Source: Cryptosporangium arvum DSM 44712
GTDB taxonomy: Bacteria; Actinomycetota; Actinomycetes; Mycobacteriales; Cryptosporangiaceae
Assembly: GCF_000585375.1 (NCBI RefSeq)
Contig: NZ_KK073874.1
Span: 1,054,001 to 1,118,000, forward strand
DNA length: 64,000 bases
Direction: 5' to 3'
In this document: positions 56,623 to 64,000 of the stretch, in pieces
Numbering within the stretch: the first letter of the stretch is position 1
Layout of the letters: each line of letters starts with the position of its first letter
Made by a program: the position numbers and the translations under genes
The notes under the pieces: model-generated
Told to the model about the DNA's origin: nothing
Seen by the model: only the letters and a program-made list of their open reading frames with translations
Databases searched by the model: none

Positions 56623-58646
56623 AGGAGGTCCTTCAAGCGGATCAAGTCGTCGAGTTGGAGCAGGGTGCGGAGGAATTCGAAAGGGTAGTTGGCGACCGCG
56701 AGCGCGAACGGGATCACGACCAGCAGCGCCAGCGTGAACGGCAGCGGCACGGTCTTGCCGAACGCCGCGAAGAAGCCGACCCGGGCGTTGCGTGCGGCTT
56801 CCCGCGCGTGCAGCCACGGCACCGCGAGTCCGACGAGCGTGTAGGCGTTCGCCGCGATCAGCGTCAGCAGCAGGTAACCGCCGGAGCGGGTGTGCAGGAC
56901 GAGCTCACCGACCAGCGCGGTGCCGGACAGCACCAGGCTGATCAGGAAGTACGGCATCATCAGGCCCGTCGGCAGCTTCTCGAAGCCGTCGCTGCCCTTG
57001 GGCGTCACCCGGAAGTTGATCGGGCGCGGCCGGACGCGCTGCACGGCGGCCGCGAGCACGCCACGCAGGTTCAGCGGCCAGCGGGTCAGCATGTACAGCC
57101 AGTCCTCCCAGCTGACGATCGGCGCGCGGTTCGGGCGCCGCACCCCGCCGCCGCGCAGCAGGTAGACCACACCGATCAGCCAGATGTTCACCGCGCCCCA
57201 GCGCACCAGGAACTCCAGGTACGGCACGTCGACCCACTGCAGACCGGTGAGGACGGCGAACGGGGCGAGGAAGAGGCCGGCGGCGGTCGTCAGCGTCAGC
57301 AGCGGGTAGTACAGCAGTGCGTGCAGGAACCGCAGCCGTAACGACCAGGGCATCCGGCGCAGGTGCCTGGTCATGCTCAGCGCGACCGTGGTGAGGCTGC
57401 GCGACCACTGGAATTCCTGGGTGAGCATCGCGGCGAACGTCGGCGGGCCCTCGCCGTGCGCGTCGGCGTCGAGCGCGAACGCGCCCTGCCACCCGGCCGA
57501 GCTCAGCAGGTACGTGGTCGTGAAGTCCTCGGCCAGCTCGGGGCCGACGCCGCCGATGTCACGCAGCGCCCGCGTCCGCACGGCGTAGTGGGAGCCGATG
57601 CACGACGGTGCGTAACCGACGTTGCAACCGGCCTGGTACGGGCCGTGGAAGCTGGATTCGCGGTAGAGCCGGCCACGCGCCGACCAGGACGCGGTCGCGT
57701 TGGTGTCGCAGACGCTCGGCGCGGCGACGTAGCCGATCGAGTCGTCGGCGAACGGACGCACCATCTCGCGCAGATAGGTCGGCCCGGGGACGTGGTCGCA
57801 GTCCAGCTGACTGACGACGTCGTACTCGCGGTAGCCGTAGTGGTCGTAGAAGTACGCGAGGTTGCCTTCCTTGCACTTCTTGCGCCGGGGCCAGGTGTCA
57901 CGCTGGTACTCGAGCTGCCCCCGCCGGGTGGAGACGCGGACGCCGTGGCGACGGCACCAGTCGAGCGTCTCGTCCCCGGGGTCCTCGTCGCAGATCCAGA
58001 CGTCGTACCGGAACGGGAAGTCCTGCCGGAGCATCGCCTCGAGCGTGGTCCGGGCCGTCTCCCAGGGCTCGGACGGCGCTTTCGTGACGCAGAACGCGAC
58101 CCGGAGGTAGGGCACCGGCAGCTGCGGGTTGACCGTGGTGATCTTGTTGAACCGCAGGATCGGCAGGATCGGGTAGAGCGACAGGTAGCCGAGCAGCACG
58201 CTGTTGATCAGCAGCCCGGCCCAGCCGTGACGATGTTCGGGGCGCAGCCACCACACCCAGAAGAACACCATCGTGACCAGCCAGCCCGCGGTCAGGAAGT
58301 GGATCAGGTAGCGGCGGCCCGGCCGCATCGCCGGGACGAACGTGTCCGGGAGCAGCGCGTGGCGGCGCACCCGCCGGGCCCGCATCGCCGGTCCGCTGGC
58401 CGGTGCGCTGAGCACCTTGCCGCCGGAGAGCTGGTGGATCGTCTGGTTCAGGTCCTGGCCGACGAACCCGACGCCGATCGGAGCCGTGTCGTACGGGCCG
58501 TAGCCGGCGTCGTCCCAGCCGAGGTCCATCAGCATCGTCGCGTCGGCGCCGTCCCAGCCCGCGGCGGCGGCGATGGCGTCCGATGCCTGCCAAACCGGTT
58601 CTTTTGCGCCCGTATTCGAGGAGTGCAGAGTGGGCGGAATCACCAT
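56619..58646 (-). CDS. Cellulose synthase-like GT2 membrane glycosyltransferase
   Basis: 675 residues from the ATG at 58646 (GGGAG just upstream); an ATG at 58658 is also possible. Two helices (~120-170: LIHFLTAGWLVTMVFFWVWW, LLINSVLLGYLSLYPILPIL) precede the GT domain: YDVWICDEDPGDETLDWCRR, SQLDCDHVPGPTYLREMVRP with a DxD-type triad, AEDFTTTYLLSSAGW and EFQWSRS in place of QxxRW. Four or five helices follow. The architecture is that of processive synthases such as BcsA/HAS. It would polymerise and extrude a beta-glycan; substrate is unknown, with UDP-Glc/Gal/GlcA/Xyl made by neighbours. Confidence 0.88.
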   Translation of the reverse strand: MVIPPTLHSSNTGAKEPVWQASDAIAAAAGWDGADATMLMDLGWDDAGYGPYDTAPIGVGFVGQDLNQTIHQLSGGKVLSAPASGPAMRARRVRRHALLPDTFVPAMRPGRRYLIHFLTAGWLVTMVFFWVWWLRPEHRHGWAGLLINSVLLGYLSLYPILPILRFNKITTVNPQLPVPYLRVAFCVTKAPSEPWETARTTLEAMLRQDFPFRYDVWICDEDPGDETLDWCRRHGVRVSTRRGQLEYQRDTWPRRKKCKEGNLAYFYDHYGYREYDVVSQLDCDHVPGPTYLREMVRPFADDSIGYVAAPSVCDTNATASWSARGRLYRESSFHGPYQAGCNVGYAPSCIGSHYAVRTRALRDIGGVGPELAEDFTTTYLLSSAGWQGAFALDADAHGEGPPTFAAMLTQEFQWSRSLTTVALSMTRHLRRMPWSLRLRFLHALLYYPLLTLTTAAGLFLAPFAVLTGLQWVDVPYLEFLVRWGAVNIWLIGVVYLLRGGGVRRPNRAPIVSWEDWLYMLTRWPLNLRGVLAAAVQRVRPRPINFRVTPKGSDGFEKLPTGLMMPYFLISLVLSGTALVGELVLHTRSGGYLLLTLIAANAYTLVGLAVPWLHAREAARNARVGFFAAFGKTVPLPFTLALLVVIPFALAVANYPFEFLRTLLQLDDLIRLKDLL

Positions 58647-58737
58647 TACTCCCACCATGACGACGCCATTACTGAATGAACCCGATACGCAGCACTGCGT
58701 CGCTTGGAATAGGCGAGTGGATTCGCGGACGGGCGTT

Positions 58738-58766
58738 AACTTAAGCGGAGACGAGAAATTGGTCAA
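58738..58766 (-). promoter_or_regulatory. Promoter of the GT2-galE-ugd operon
   Basis: On the reverse strand TTGACC (58761-58766) and TAAGTT (58738-58743) are separated by exactly 17 bases, a good primary-sigma-factor pair, about 80-90 bases before the GT2 start. Confidence 0.6.
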
Positions 58767-58918
58767 GCGGACAATATGTGCACATGGGTCATTCTCTGCA
58801 CCTTTACGCTGGGGAAACGTCACTCGTTTCGGGGAGGTTCCGCGTTCATGGACGATTCATAGAAATAGTTGTTAACGAGTTTCTAAATGGCTGATGCCGC
58901 ATCGGCGGAAAGGGTGAG

Positions 58919-58948
58919 TTGGGTATTTCGTAGTTAGCTCTGTACAGT
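58919..58948 (+). promoter_or_regulatory. Promoter of the UDP-GlcA decarboxylase gene
   Basis: TTGGGT (58919-58924) and TACAGT (58943-58948) with an 18-base spacer, about 58 bases before the ATG at 59007. Confidence 0.5.
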
Positions 58949-59006
58949 GTCGACGTCGTTCGTCCCAACGTCGGGAACGGCAGGAACCAGTTCCCTGGGG
59001 GATGAC

Positions 59007-60005
59007 ATGCGCGTGGTGGTGACCGGTGGTGCCGGTTTTCTCGGCTCCCATCTCGCGGCGGCGCTGCTCGCGCGCGGCGACCAGGTGGTGTGCCTGGACA
59101 ACTTCTCCACCGGCCGCCTGGAGAACGTCGAGCCGTTCCTCGCCGATCCGGCGTTCGCGCTCGTCGAGACCGACGTCAGCGAGGGGATCGACGTCCCGGG
59201 AACGGTCGATGCGGTCGCGCACCTGGCCAGCCCGGCGTCGCCGCCGGACTACCACCGGATGCCGCTGGAGACGCTCGCGGTGGGTAGCCGCGGCACCGAG
59301 CACGCACTGCGGCTCGCGGCGCGGGACCGAGCCCGGTTCGTCCTGGCGTCGACGAGCGAGGTGTACGGGGACCCGGTCGTGCACCCGCAGCGCGAGGAGT
59401 ACTGGGGCAACGTCAACCCGGTCGGCCCGCGCAGCGTCTACGACGAGGCCAAGCGGTTCGCCGAGGCGGTGTCGATGGCCTACCGGCGCACGTACGACCT
59501 CAACGTCGGCATCGTGCGGATCTTCAACACCTACGGGCCGCGGATGCGTCCGCAGGACGGCCGTGTGGTCACCAGTTTCATCACGCAGGCGCTGGTGGGG
59601 GACCCGCTGACGATCTACGGCGACGGTGAGCAGACCCGCAGCTTCTGCTACGTCGACGACCTGATCGCCGGGATTGTGGCGATGATCGACGGCTCGGAGA
59701 GCGGGCCGGTGAACCTCGGCAACCCGGTGGAGTGGACGGTGACGCGGCTCGCGTCGGCCGTGCTGGCGCTCACCGGTTCGTCGTCGGAGATCGAGTACCA
59801 CCCGCTGCCCACCGACGACCCGACCCGCCGCCGGCCCGACATCACGCTGGCCCGGCAGCTGCTCGGCTGGGAGCCCCGGGTGCCGGTCGAGGAGGGCCTC
59901 CGGCGCACGATCGAATGGTTCCGCTCCCGCCCCGAGGAGTTACTGGCCGCCGCGCCCGCGCTGACCGGTGCCCAGCCCGGTGGCATCGAGGCCCTCACCC
60001 CCTGA
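59007..60005 (+). CDS. UDP-glucuronate decarboxylase (UDP-xylose synthase)
   Basis: 332 residues from the ATG at 59007, after GGGGGAT; an upstream start would add 20 nonconserved residues. Extended [79 protein letters not shown] (YxxxK) and [20 protein letters not shown]. The combination HLASPASP + TSEVYGDP + YWGNVNP is characteristic of UXS enzymes, which convert UDP-GlcA to UDP-xylose with NAD+ retained. Divergent from the operon that makes UDP-GlcA. Its 3' end overlaps the convergent TetR gene by 66 bases. Confidence 0.92.
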   Translation: MRVVVTGGAGFLGSHLAAALLARGDQVVCLDNFSTGRLENVEPFLADPAFALVETDVSEGIDVPGTVDAVAHLASPASPPDYHRMPLETLAVGSRGTEHALRLAARDRARFVLASTSEVYGDPVVHPQREEYWGNVNPVGPRSVYDEAKRFAEAVSMAYRRTYDLNVGIVRIFNTYGPRMRPQDGRVVTSFITQALVGDPLTIYGDGEQTRSFCYVDDLIAGIVAMIDGSESGPVNLGNPVEWTVTRLASAVLALTGSSSEIEYHPLPTDDPTRRRPDITLARQLLGWEPRVPVEEGLRRTIEWFRSRPEELLAAAPALTGAQPGGIEALTP

Positions 60006-60560
60006 GCGCCCGGCGCGGCCGGGTGCGGGTGCGTCCCGGTTGGTCGCGACCCCGCTCCGGAAGAAGCCGAGCAAGCGGTGCGCCTGGTCGGCGTCCGTGC
60101 TGGAGCGGGCTATCCCGCCGGCCGCCGCCACCAGATCGGCCGGCGTGAGGTCGGCGCGCATCTCGCCGCTGCGCTGGGCCCGTTCGAGCAGCTGTGTCAT
60201 GGTCTCGCGCAGGCGCCGGTGCCACTCGTCGAACAGTTCGGTCCGACGCTCGGCCGGTGCCGCTTCGGCCAGGGCCCGTTGGGACGCCACGTGCCCCACG
60301 TAGGCCTCGAGCCACGTGAAGAGCGCGTCACCCGGCGAGGCGTGGTCGAGGTCGGCGGCGTCGCAGAGCGCGGTGAGCTCGCCCGCGTACACCGCCACCA
60401 GCAGGTCGCCGCGGGTCGGGAAGTGCCGGTAGAGCGTCGCGTTCGCCACCCCGGCGCGCCGGGCGACCTCGTCGAGCACGACGTCCGGCCCGGCCTCCGT
60501 CACCAGCGCTCGCGCCGCGGCCACCAGCAGCCCGACGTTCCGCGCGGCATCGGCACGCAT
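59940..60560 (-). CDS. TetR-family transcriptional regulator
   Basis: 206 residues. N-terminal helix-turn-helix ([27 protein letters not shown]) with the typical Y-F spacing, then a helical ligand-binding domain ([20 protein letters not shown]...). The last ~35 residues are Gly-rich and encoded antisense to the UDP-GlcA decarboxylase 3' end. Divergent from the SnoaL-like gene; between them lie two matching palindromes (60577-60615), so autoregulation and control of 60628 is a good inference. Inducer unknown. Confidence 0.9.
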   Translation of the reverse strand: MRADAARNVGLLVAAARALVTEAGPDVVLDEVARRAGVANATLYRHFPTRGDLLVAVYAGELTALCDAADLDHASPGDALFTWLEAYVGHVASQRALAEAAPAERRTELFDEWHRRLRETMTQLLERAQRSGEMRADLTPADLVAAAGGIARSSTDADQAHRLLGFFRSGVATNRDAPAPGRAGRSGGEGLDATGLGTGQRGRGGQ

Positions 60561-60576
60561 TGCTCTCCTAGCGATC

Positions 60577-60615
60577 CGGGGAGTTCCCCGTCTACTCTAA
60601 CCGGGGAACTCCCCG
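60577..60615. promoter_or_regulatory. Twin palindromic operators of the TetR regulator
   Basis: CGGGGAGTTCCCCG (60577-60590) and CGGGGAACTCCCCG (60602-60615) are reverse complements of each other and nearly perfect palindromes, with centres 25 bases apart, i.e. roughly on one DNA face. They sit between the divergent TetR (start 60560) and SnoaL-like (start 60628) genes. The spacer contains TACTCT on + and TAGAGT on -, possible -10 elements, so binding would block both promoters. Confidence 0.8.
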
Positions 60616-60627
60616 ATTAGGAGCGAG

Positions 60628-61026
60628 ATGACTCTCACCCTCGAAGACCGACTGGCGATCACCGATCTGGTGAACCGGCACGGGCACCTCACCGACGCCG
60701 GGGACTTCGACGCCTACCGCGAACTGTTCACCGAGGACGTCGTGTACGACGTGAGCGACCTGGGCTTCGGAGCGATCGAAGGGCTCGCGGCCACCCGCGC
60801 GGCGGCCGAGGCGCTCGGCGAGCACAACCCGCTGGCGCATCACGTCACGAACGTCGTGGTCACCGCGGTGGGCGACGGCGCGCGGGCGCTCTCGAAGGGG
60901 TTCGGGCTGATGACGAGCGGCGCGGTCGGCAGCGTCACCTACGACGACGTCGTCGTGCGCACCGACCGGGGGTGGCGGATCTCCCGCCGGACCGTGAAGG
61001 CCCGGCGGGAGCCGCTGACGGGCTAG
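60628..61026 (+). CDS. SnoaL/NTF2-like domain protein
   Basis: 132 residues; ATG after TAGGAGCG. It has the cone-shaped NTF2/SnoaL pattern: RLAITDLVNRHGHLTDAGDF, RELFTEDVVYDVSDLGFGAI, LAHHVTNVVVTAVGDGARAL and a strand-rich end (YDDVVVRTDRGWRISRRTVK). Members bind or isomerise small hydrophobic compounds; the early D and HH could be catalytic. It is the target gene next to the TetR operators. It converges with the thiolase; stops share CTAG. Confidence 0.85.
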   Translation: MTLTLEDRLAITDLVNRHGHLTDAGDFDAYRELFTEDVVYDVSDLGFGAIEGLAATRAAAEALGEHNPLAHHVTNVVVTAVGDGARALSKGFGLMTSGAVGSVTYDDVVVRTDRGWRISRRTVKARREPLTG

Positions 61027-62255
61027 CTCAGGCGCTCGAGCACCAGGGCCATGCCCTGGCCGCCGCCGACGCACATCGTCTCCAGGCCGAACTGCTTGTC
61101 GTGGGCCTGCAGGTTGTTGAGCAGCGTGGTGGTGATGCGGGCACCGGTCATGCCGAACGGGTGCCCCAGCGCGATCGCGCCGCCGCTCACGTTGAGCTTG
61201 TCCAGGTCGATGCCCAGGTCCTGGTACGACGGGATCACCTGGGCCGCGAACGCCTCGTTGATCTCGACCAGGTCGATGTCGGAGATCGCGAGCCCGGCCC
61301 GGGAGAGCGCCTGCTTCGACGCCTCGACCGGCCCGTATCCCATGATCTCGGGGGACAGGCCCGTGACACCTGTCGACACGATCCGCGCGAGCGGCGTGAG
61401 GCCGAGCTCGCGAGCGCGGGCGCCGCTGACGATGACCACCGCGGCGGCCCCGTCGTTCAGCGGGCACGCGTTGCCCGCCGTGACCGTGCCGTCGGGCCGG
61501 AACACCGGCTTGAGCCCGGCCACCTTCTCGTAGGTGGTGCCGGCGCGCGGGCCGTCGTCCGTGCTCACGACCGTTCCGTCGGGCAGCGTGATCGGCGTGA
61601 TCTCCCGCGCGAAGTGGCCGTTCGCGATCGCCTTCTCGGCCAGGTTCTGCGACCGCACCGCGAACTCGTCCTGCTCGCGGCGGGAGACGCCCTTGAGCTG
61701 CGCGAGGTTCTCGGCGGTCTGGCCCATCGCGATGTAGACGTCGGGCAGCGTGTCGTCGTTGCGCGGGTCGTGCCAGGTGACGCCGCCGGCGGCCGAGTCG
61801 TCGGTGCGCTTGCGGGCGTCGAGGAAGAGCGGGTTGGTGGTGTCGGGCAGACCGTCCGAGCTGCCCTTCACGAACCGGGACACGGTCTCCACGCCGGCCG
61901 AGATGAACGCGTCACCCTCGCCGGCCTTGATCGCGTGGAACGCCATCCGGGTGCTCTGCACGGACGAGGAGCAGTACCGGGTGACGGTGGTGCCGGGCAG
62001 CGTGTCGTAGCCCAGCAGGATCGCGACGACCCGGGCCATGTTGTAGCCCTGCTCCCCGCCGGGCAGGCCGCACCCGAGGATCAGGTCGTCGATCGTCGTG
62101 GGGTCGAGCGACGGCACCTTGTCGAGCGCGGCGCGGACGATCGTCGCCGCCAAGTCGTCCGGGCGGACGTCTTTCAGCGACCCCTTCATCGCTCGTCCGA
62201 TCGGTGACCGCGCGGTGGCGACGATGACGGCGTCGCGGTCGGCGAACTCAGGCAC
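61023..62255 (-). CDS. Thiolase (acetyl-CoA acyltransferase)
   Basis: 410 residues. Thiolase signatures: the acylated Cys95 in VTRYCSSSVQSTRMAFHAIK-type loop, NEAFAAQVIPSYQDL, GGAIALGHPFGMTGARI with the catalytic His (~365), and the second Cys in MCVGGGQGMALVLE. FadA/AtoB-like, condensing or cleaving beta-ketoacyl-CoA. Neighbouring TetR and SnoaL genes might mean a lipid-degradation context, but no other beta-oxidation gene is in the window. Confidence 0.93.
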   Translation of the reverse strand: MPEFADRDAVIVATARSPIGRAMKGSLKDVRPDDLAATIVRAALDKVPSLDPTTIDDLILGCGLPGGEQGYNMARVVAILLGYDTLPGTTVTRYCSSSVQSTRMAFHAIKAGEGDAFISAGVETVSRFVKGSSDGLPDTTNPLFLDARKRTDDSAAGGVTWHDPRNDDTLPDVYIAMGQTAENLAQLKGVSRREQDEFAVRSQNLAEKAIANGHFAREITPITLPDGTVVSTDDGPRAGTTYEKVAGLKPVFRPDGTVTAGNACPLNDGAAAVVIVSGARARELGLTPLARIVSTGVTGLSPEIMGYGPVEASKQALSRAGLAISDIDLVEINEAFAAQVIPSYQDLGIDLDKLNVSGGAIALGHPFGMTGARITTTLLNNLQAHDKQFGLETMCVGGGQGMALVLERLS

Positions 62256-62318
62256 GGTGCCCTCCCAGGCTTCGGTGACTGTGGTTACCGGTCACGTTAC
62301 CGCCGGGTAGGTTAAAAA

Positions 62319-63089
62319 TCAGTGCTGCCCGGACGTTGTGCGCGATGCCTCATAAACGAGCGGGTACAGCGCGAGCGCCCAGAGCTGGTATCCGTCGGCC
62401 GACGGGTGGTAGCCATCGGCCGAGAGCGTGCCGCCGTCCGCGCGGAACACCCCGCCGGTACGCCCGGCCAGGTCGACGACCCCGCCCTCCGCGTCCGCCG
62501 CGGCCCGGGCCGACGCCGTCGCCACCCGACGACCCGACCAGGCCATGATCTCGCGCAGCGGCTGGCCGAAGTTGCGGGCCGCGCCGAGGTCGGGGCAGGT
62601 GCCGACGACCACCGCGGAGCCGGCCGCCACGAGCCGGCGCACGGTCGCGGTCAGCTCGGCCTCGACGACGTCGAGCGGAGTGAACGCGATCGCGTCCTCG
62701 CCGCCGATCAGGATCACCGCCACGTCAGGCACCCCGTGCACGAGGACCCGCGCGACCTGGGCGTCCAGGTCGGCCGTGCGTGACCCGGCCACCGCGGCCG
62801 ACGACAGGTGCACCCGGCGGCCGGTGGACGCGAGCAGCTCGGCCAGGCGCCCGCCGACCGTCTCGCCGGTCACCATGACGCCGAGCCCGGCCGCCGTGGA
62901 GTCGCCGAGCAGGGCCAGCCGGAGCGGCCGGCCGGTGCCGAAGACCCCCGAGCCGGGAGGGGCCAGATCGGCCGACAGGTAGCGGCGCCGACGCGCCAGG
63001 AGCCCTTCGATGGCCAGTACGGAGACGGCCGCACCCGCAGCGGTCGCGGCCGCTGTCGCAGCGCCGGCCGCAACTGTGCTCAGCTTCAC
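62319..63089 (-). CDS. SGNH/GDSL-family hydrolase, exported or anchored (copy 1)
   Basis: 256 residues from the GTG at 63089, preceded by AAAGGAGG. An N-terminal hydrophobic stretch (VAAGAATAAATAAGAAVSVL) may be a signal or anchor. Block I LALLGDSTAAGLG has the catalytic Ser, block II AVAGSRTADL the Gly, block V GYHPSADGYQLW the Asp/His pair. Block III reads IGGEDAI where the family has GGND, so the oxyanion-hole Asn is Glu. A paralogue with intact GGND lies just upstream at 63241. Likely an esterase or lipase acting at or outside the membrane; substrate unknown. Confidence 0.85.
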   Translation of the reverse strand: MKLSTVAAGAATAAATAAGAAVSVLAIEGLLARRRRYLSADLAPPGSGVFGTGRPLRLALLGDSTAAGLGVMVTGETVGGRLAELLASTGRRVHLSSAAVAGSRTADLDAQVARVLVHGVPDVAVILIGGEDAIAFTPLDVVEAELTATVRRLVAAGSAVVVGTCPDLGAARNFGQPLREIMAWSGRRVATASARAAADAEGGVVDLAGRTGGVFRADGGTLSADGYHPSADGYQLWALALYPLVYEASRTTSGQH

Positions 63090-63240
63090 GTCGCCTCCTT
63101 TGCGTGGGCGGCCCGCTGAGAACGACGCTGACAGCCGCGCCACCCGACTTGAGTATGACCAATACGAGGCGTCAGGTGGCGTGGATGTCAGCGCCGCCCT
63201 CAGCGGGCTCCAGGTCAGAACCAAGGCACCCGCGGCGCCA

Positions 63241-64000
63241 TCAGGCCATACCCAGTGCGGCATCCGCCGGTGGTGCTTCGGGAGCTGTGCCCACGGTGGG
63301 GGTGCCGCCAAACAGCCGGATGCGGTGGCGCAACTCGACCCACCGTCCCCACGGGCCTCGCTCGCGCCCGGCGACCTCGGCCGGCGCCACCTCGGTTCCG
63401 GCGGCTTCGGCCGCCGCGACCGCGGCGTCGACGAGCGAGCGGACCCCTTCACCGCGCTCCGGCCGCGGCTCGTCAGTGGCCGCCGAGCCGATCCCCAGCG
63501 CCGCCGCCGCCGACGGGAGCATCGCGTCGACCGCGCGGCCGTAGCCCGCCGCCGACGGGTGGAACCGGTCGGGCGAGAACATCTCGACCGGGTTGGCCGC
63601 GAACTCCGCGCCGAGCAGGTCGCCGAGCGACACCGTGCGCCCGCCGGCCTCGACCGTGGCCACGGTCTGCGCCGCGGCCAGGTCCCGGCTCCAGCGCCGG
63701 ACGATGTAGCGCAGCGGCTGCGGGATCGGCCGGATCGTCCCCAGGTCGGGGCAGGTGCCGACGACGACATCGACGCCGGAATCGACCAGGCGGCGCACCG
63801 CGCGCTTGAGCTGGCCCACCGCGATCGACGGCCGGGTCTTGTGGGTGACGTCGTTGCCGCCGATGAAGATCAGCGCCAGTTGGGGCCGCTGCGGCTGCGC
63901 CAGCACGTAGTCGACCTGCACGGCCAGATCGACGCTCCGCGCACCGACCACGGCGGCCGAGACGACGTCGACCGGACGGTCGGCGAGCCGGGCCAGCGCG
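63241..64000 (-). CDS. SGNH/GDSL-family hydrolase, C-terminal part (copy 2, cut by window edge)
   Basis: The frame is open to the window edge; about 252 residues are visible and the N-terminal part with block I lies outside. Block II (VVGARSVDLAVQVD), block III IFIGGNDVT with the canonical Asn, and block V FHPSAAGYGRAVD are present. A ~70-residue tail follows (RPERGEGVRSLVDAAVAAAE...), not found in copy 1. VVVGTCPDLG is shared with copy 1, showing tandem duplication. The 151 bases between the two copies contain no gene. Confidence 0.85.
   Translation of the reverse strand, partial: ALARLADRPVDVVSAAVVGARSVDLAVQVDYVLAQPQRPQLALIFIGGNDVTHKTRPSIAVGQLKRAVRRLVDSGVDVVVGTCPDLGTIRPIPQPLRYIVRRWSRDLAAAQTVATVEAGGRTVSLGDLLGAEFAANPVEMFSPDRFHPSAAGYGRAVDAMLPSAAAALGIGSAATDEPRPERGEGVRSLVDAAVAAAEAAGTEVAPAEVAGRERGPWGRWVELRHRIRLFGGTPTVGTAPEAPPADAALGMA

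Larger units (their letters stand above)
58647..59006. other. Divergent GT2 / UDP-GlcA decarboxylase intergenic region
   Basis: 360 bases without a gene, the most AT-rich stretch nearby (58720-58950). It holds the two promoters listed separately (58738-58766 on -, 58919-58948 on +). No long repeat was noticed. GGGGGAT before 59007 is the ribosome site of the decarboxylase. Confidence 0.55.

Noticed and set aside
58646-58823. Upstream in-frame start that would lengthen the GT2 protein by about 59 residues
   Set aside because: The extension crosses the likely promoter (58738-58766) and shows no conserved sequence; ATG 58646 has GGGAG upstream.

Overview
The window is a 64-kb piece of a very GC-rich actinobacterial chromosome. 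Reverse-strand and forward genes alternate, start codons are often GTG, ribosome sites are AGGAG-like, and overlapping stop/start codons (GTGA, ATGA) are common. Markers such as LysX (MprF-like plus LysRS fusion), Ser/Thr kinases, family-5 uracil-DNA glycosylase, NDH-2 and the order mfd / SurA-like lipoprotein / mazG / eno / FtsB-DivIC / DUF501 / ppx all point to Actinomycetota, probably a filamentous, morphologically complex one. The sequence alone does not fix the genus.

Layout. (1) 1-9 kb is an exopolysaccharide locus: a membrane protein cut by the window edge, a GT4-GT2 fusion glycosyltransferase, a GT4 glycosyltransferase, an APH-like phosphotransferase, a polyprenyl-phosphate sugar transferase, two short Wzz-like chain-length proteins and a secreted, membrane-anchored protein. 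(2) 9-16.6 kb holds metabolism and repair: an aldo/keto reductase, PEP carboxylase and the transcription-repair coupling factor Mfd. (3) 16.6-30.5 kb is an accessory signalling block placed between mfd and mazG. It contains an FHA protein, a small four-helix membrane protein, a FAD/NAD(P)-type protein, an AbiEi/DUF559-like protein swollen by repeats, a two-helix membrane protein with what looks like a P-loop-less RecA/FtsK-like fold, a CPA2 antiporter, a bare Ser/Thr kinase, and a kinase fused to FHA-like and EccC/FtsK-like domains. (4) 30.7-32.3 kb returns to the conserved core (SurA-like lipoprotein, MazG).

(5) 32.6-40.1 kb is a second insertion: a secreted matrixin-like protease, two divergent PAS histidine kinases (one with a decayed ATPase domain), an OmpR-type regulator, a frameshifted Uma2 gene and a DUF885 peptidase. 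(6) 40.2-43.6 kb is the eno-ftsB-DUF501-ppx operon. (7) 43.6-52.5 kb carries a small unknown gene, a dienelactone-hydrolase-like pseudoenzyme, UDG family 5, NDH-2, tRNA-Leu(UAA), LysX, a BI-1 family protein and a small unknown gene. (8) 52.5-60 kb is a second surface-glycan locus: a beta-helix protein, the operon GT2-galE-ugd, and a divergent UDP-glucuronate decarboxylase. Together these would supply UDP-Gal, UDP-GlcA and UDP-Xyl. (9) 60-64 kb has a TetR regulator with two visible palindromic operators, a SnoaL-like protein, a thiolase and two tandem SGNH hydrolases, the second cut by the window edge.

The best candidate for an undescribed system is the 16.8-30.5 kb block, where phosphorylation (kinases, FHA), a redox-type protein and secretion/FtsK-like pseudo-ATPases sit together and interrupt an otherwise conserved gene order. 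All function calls are from reading translations; no database search was run.
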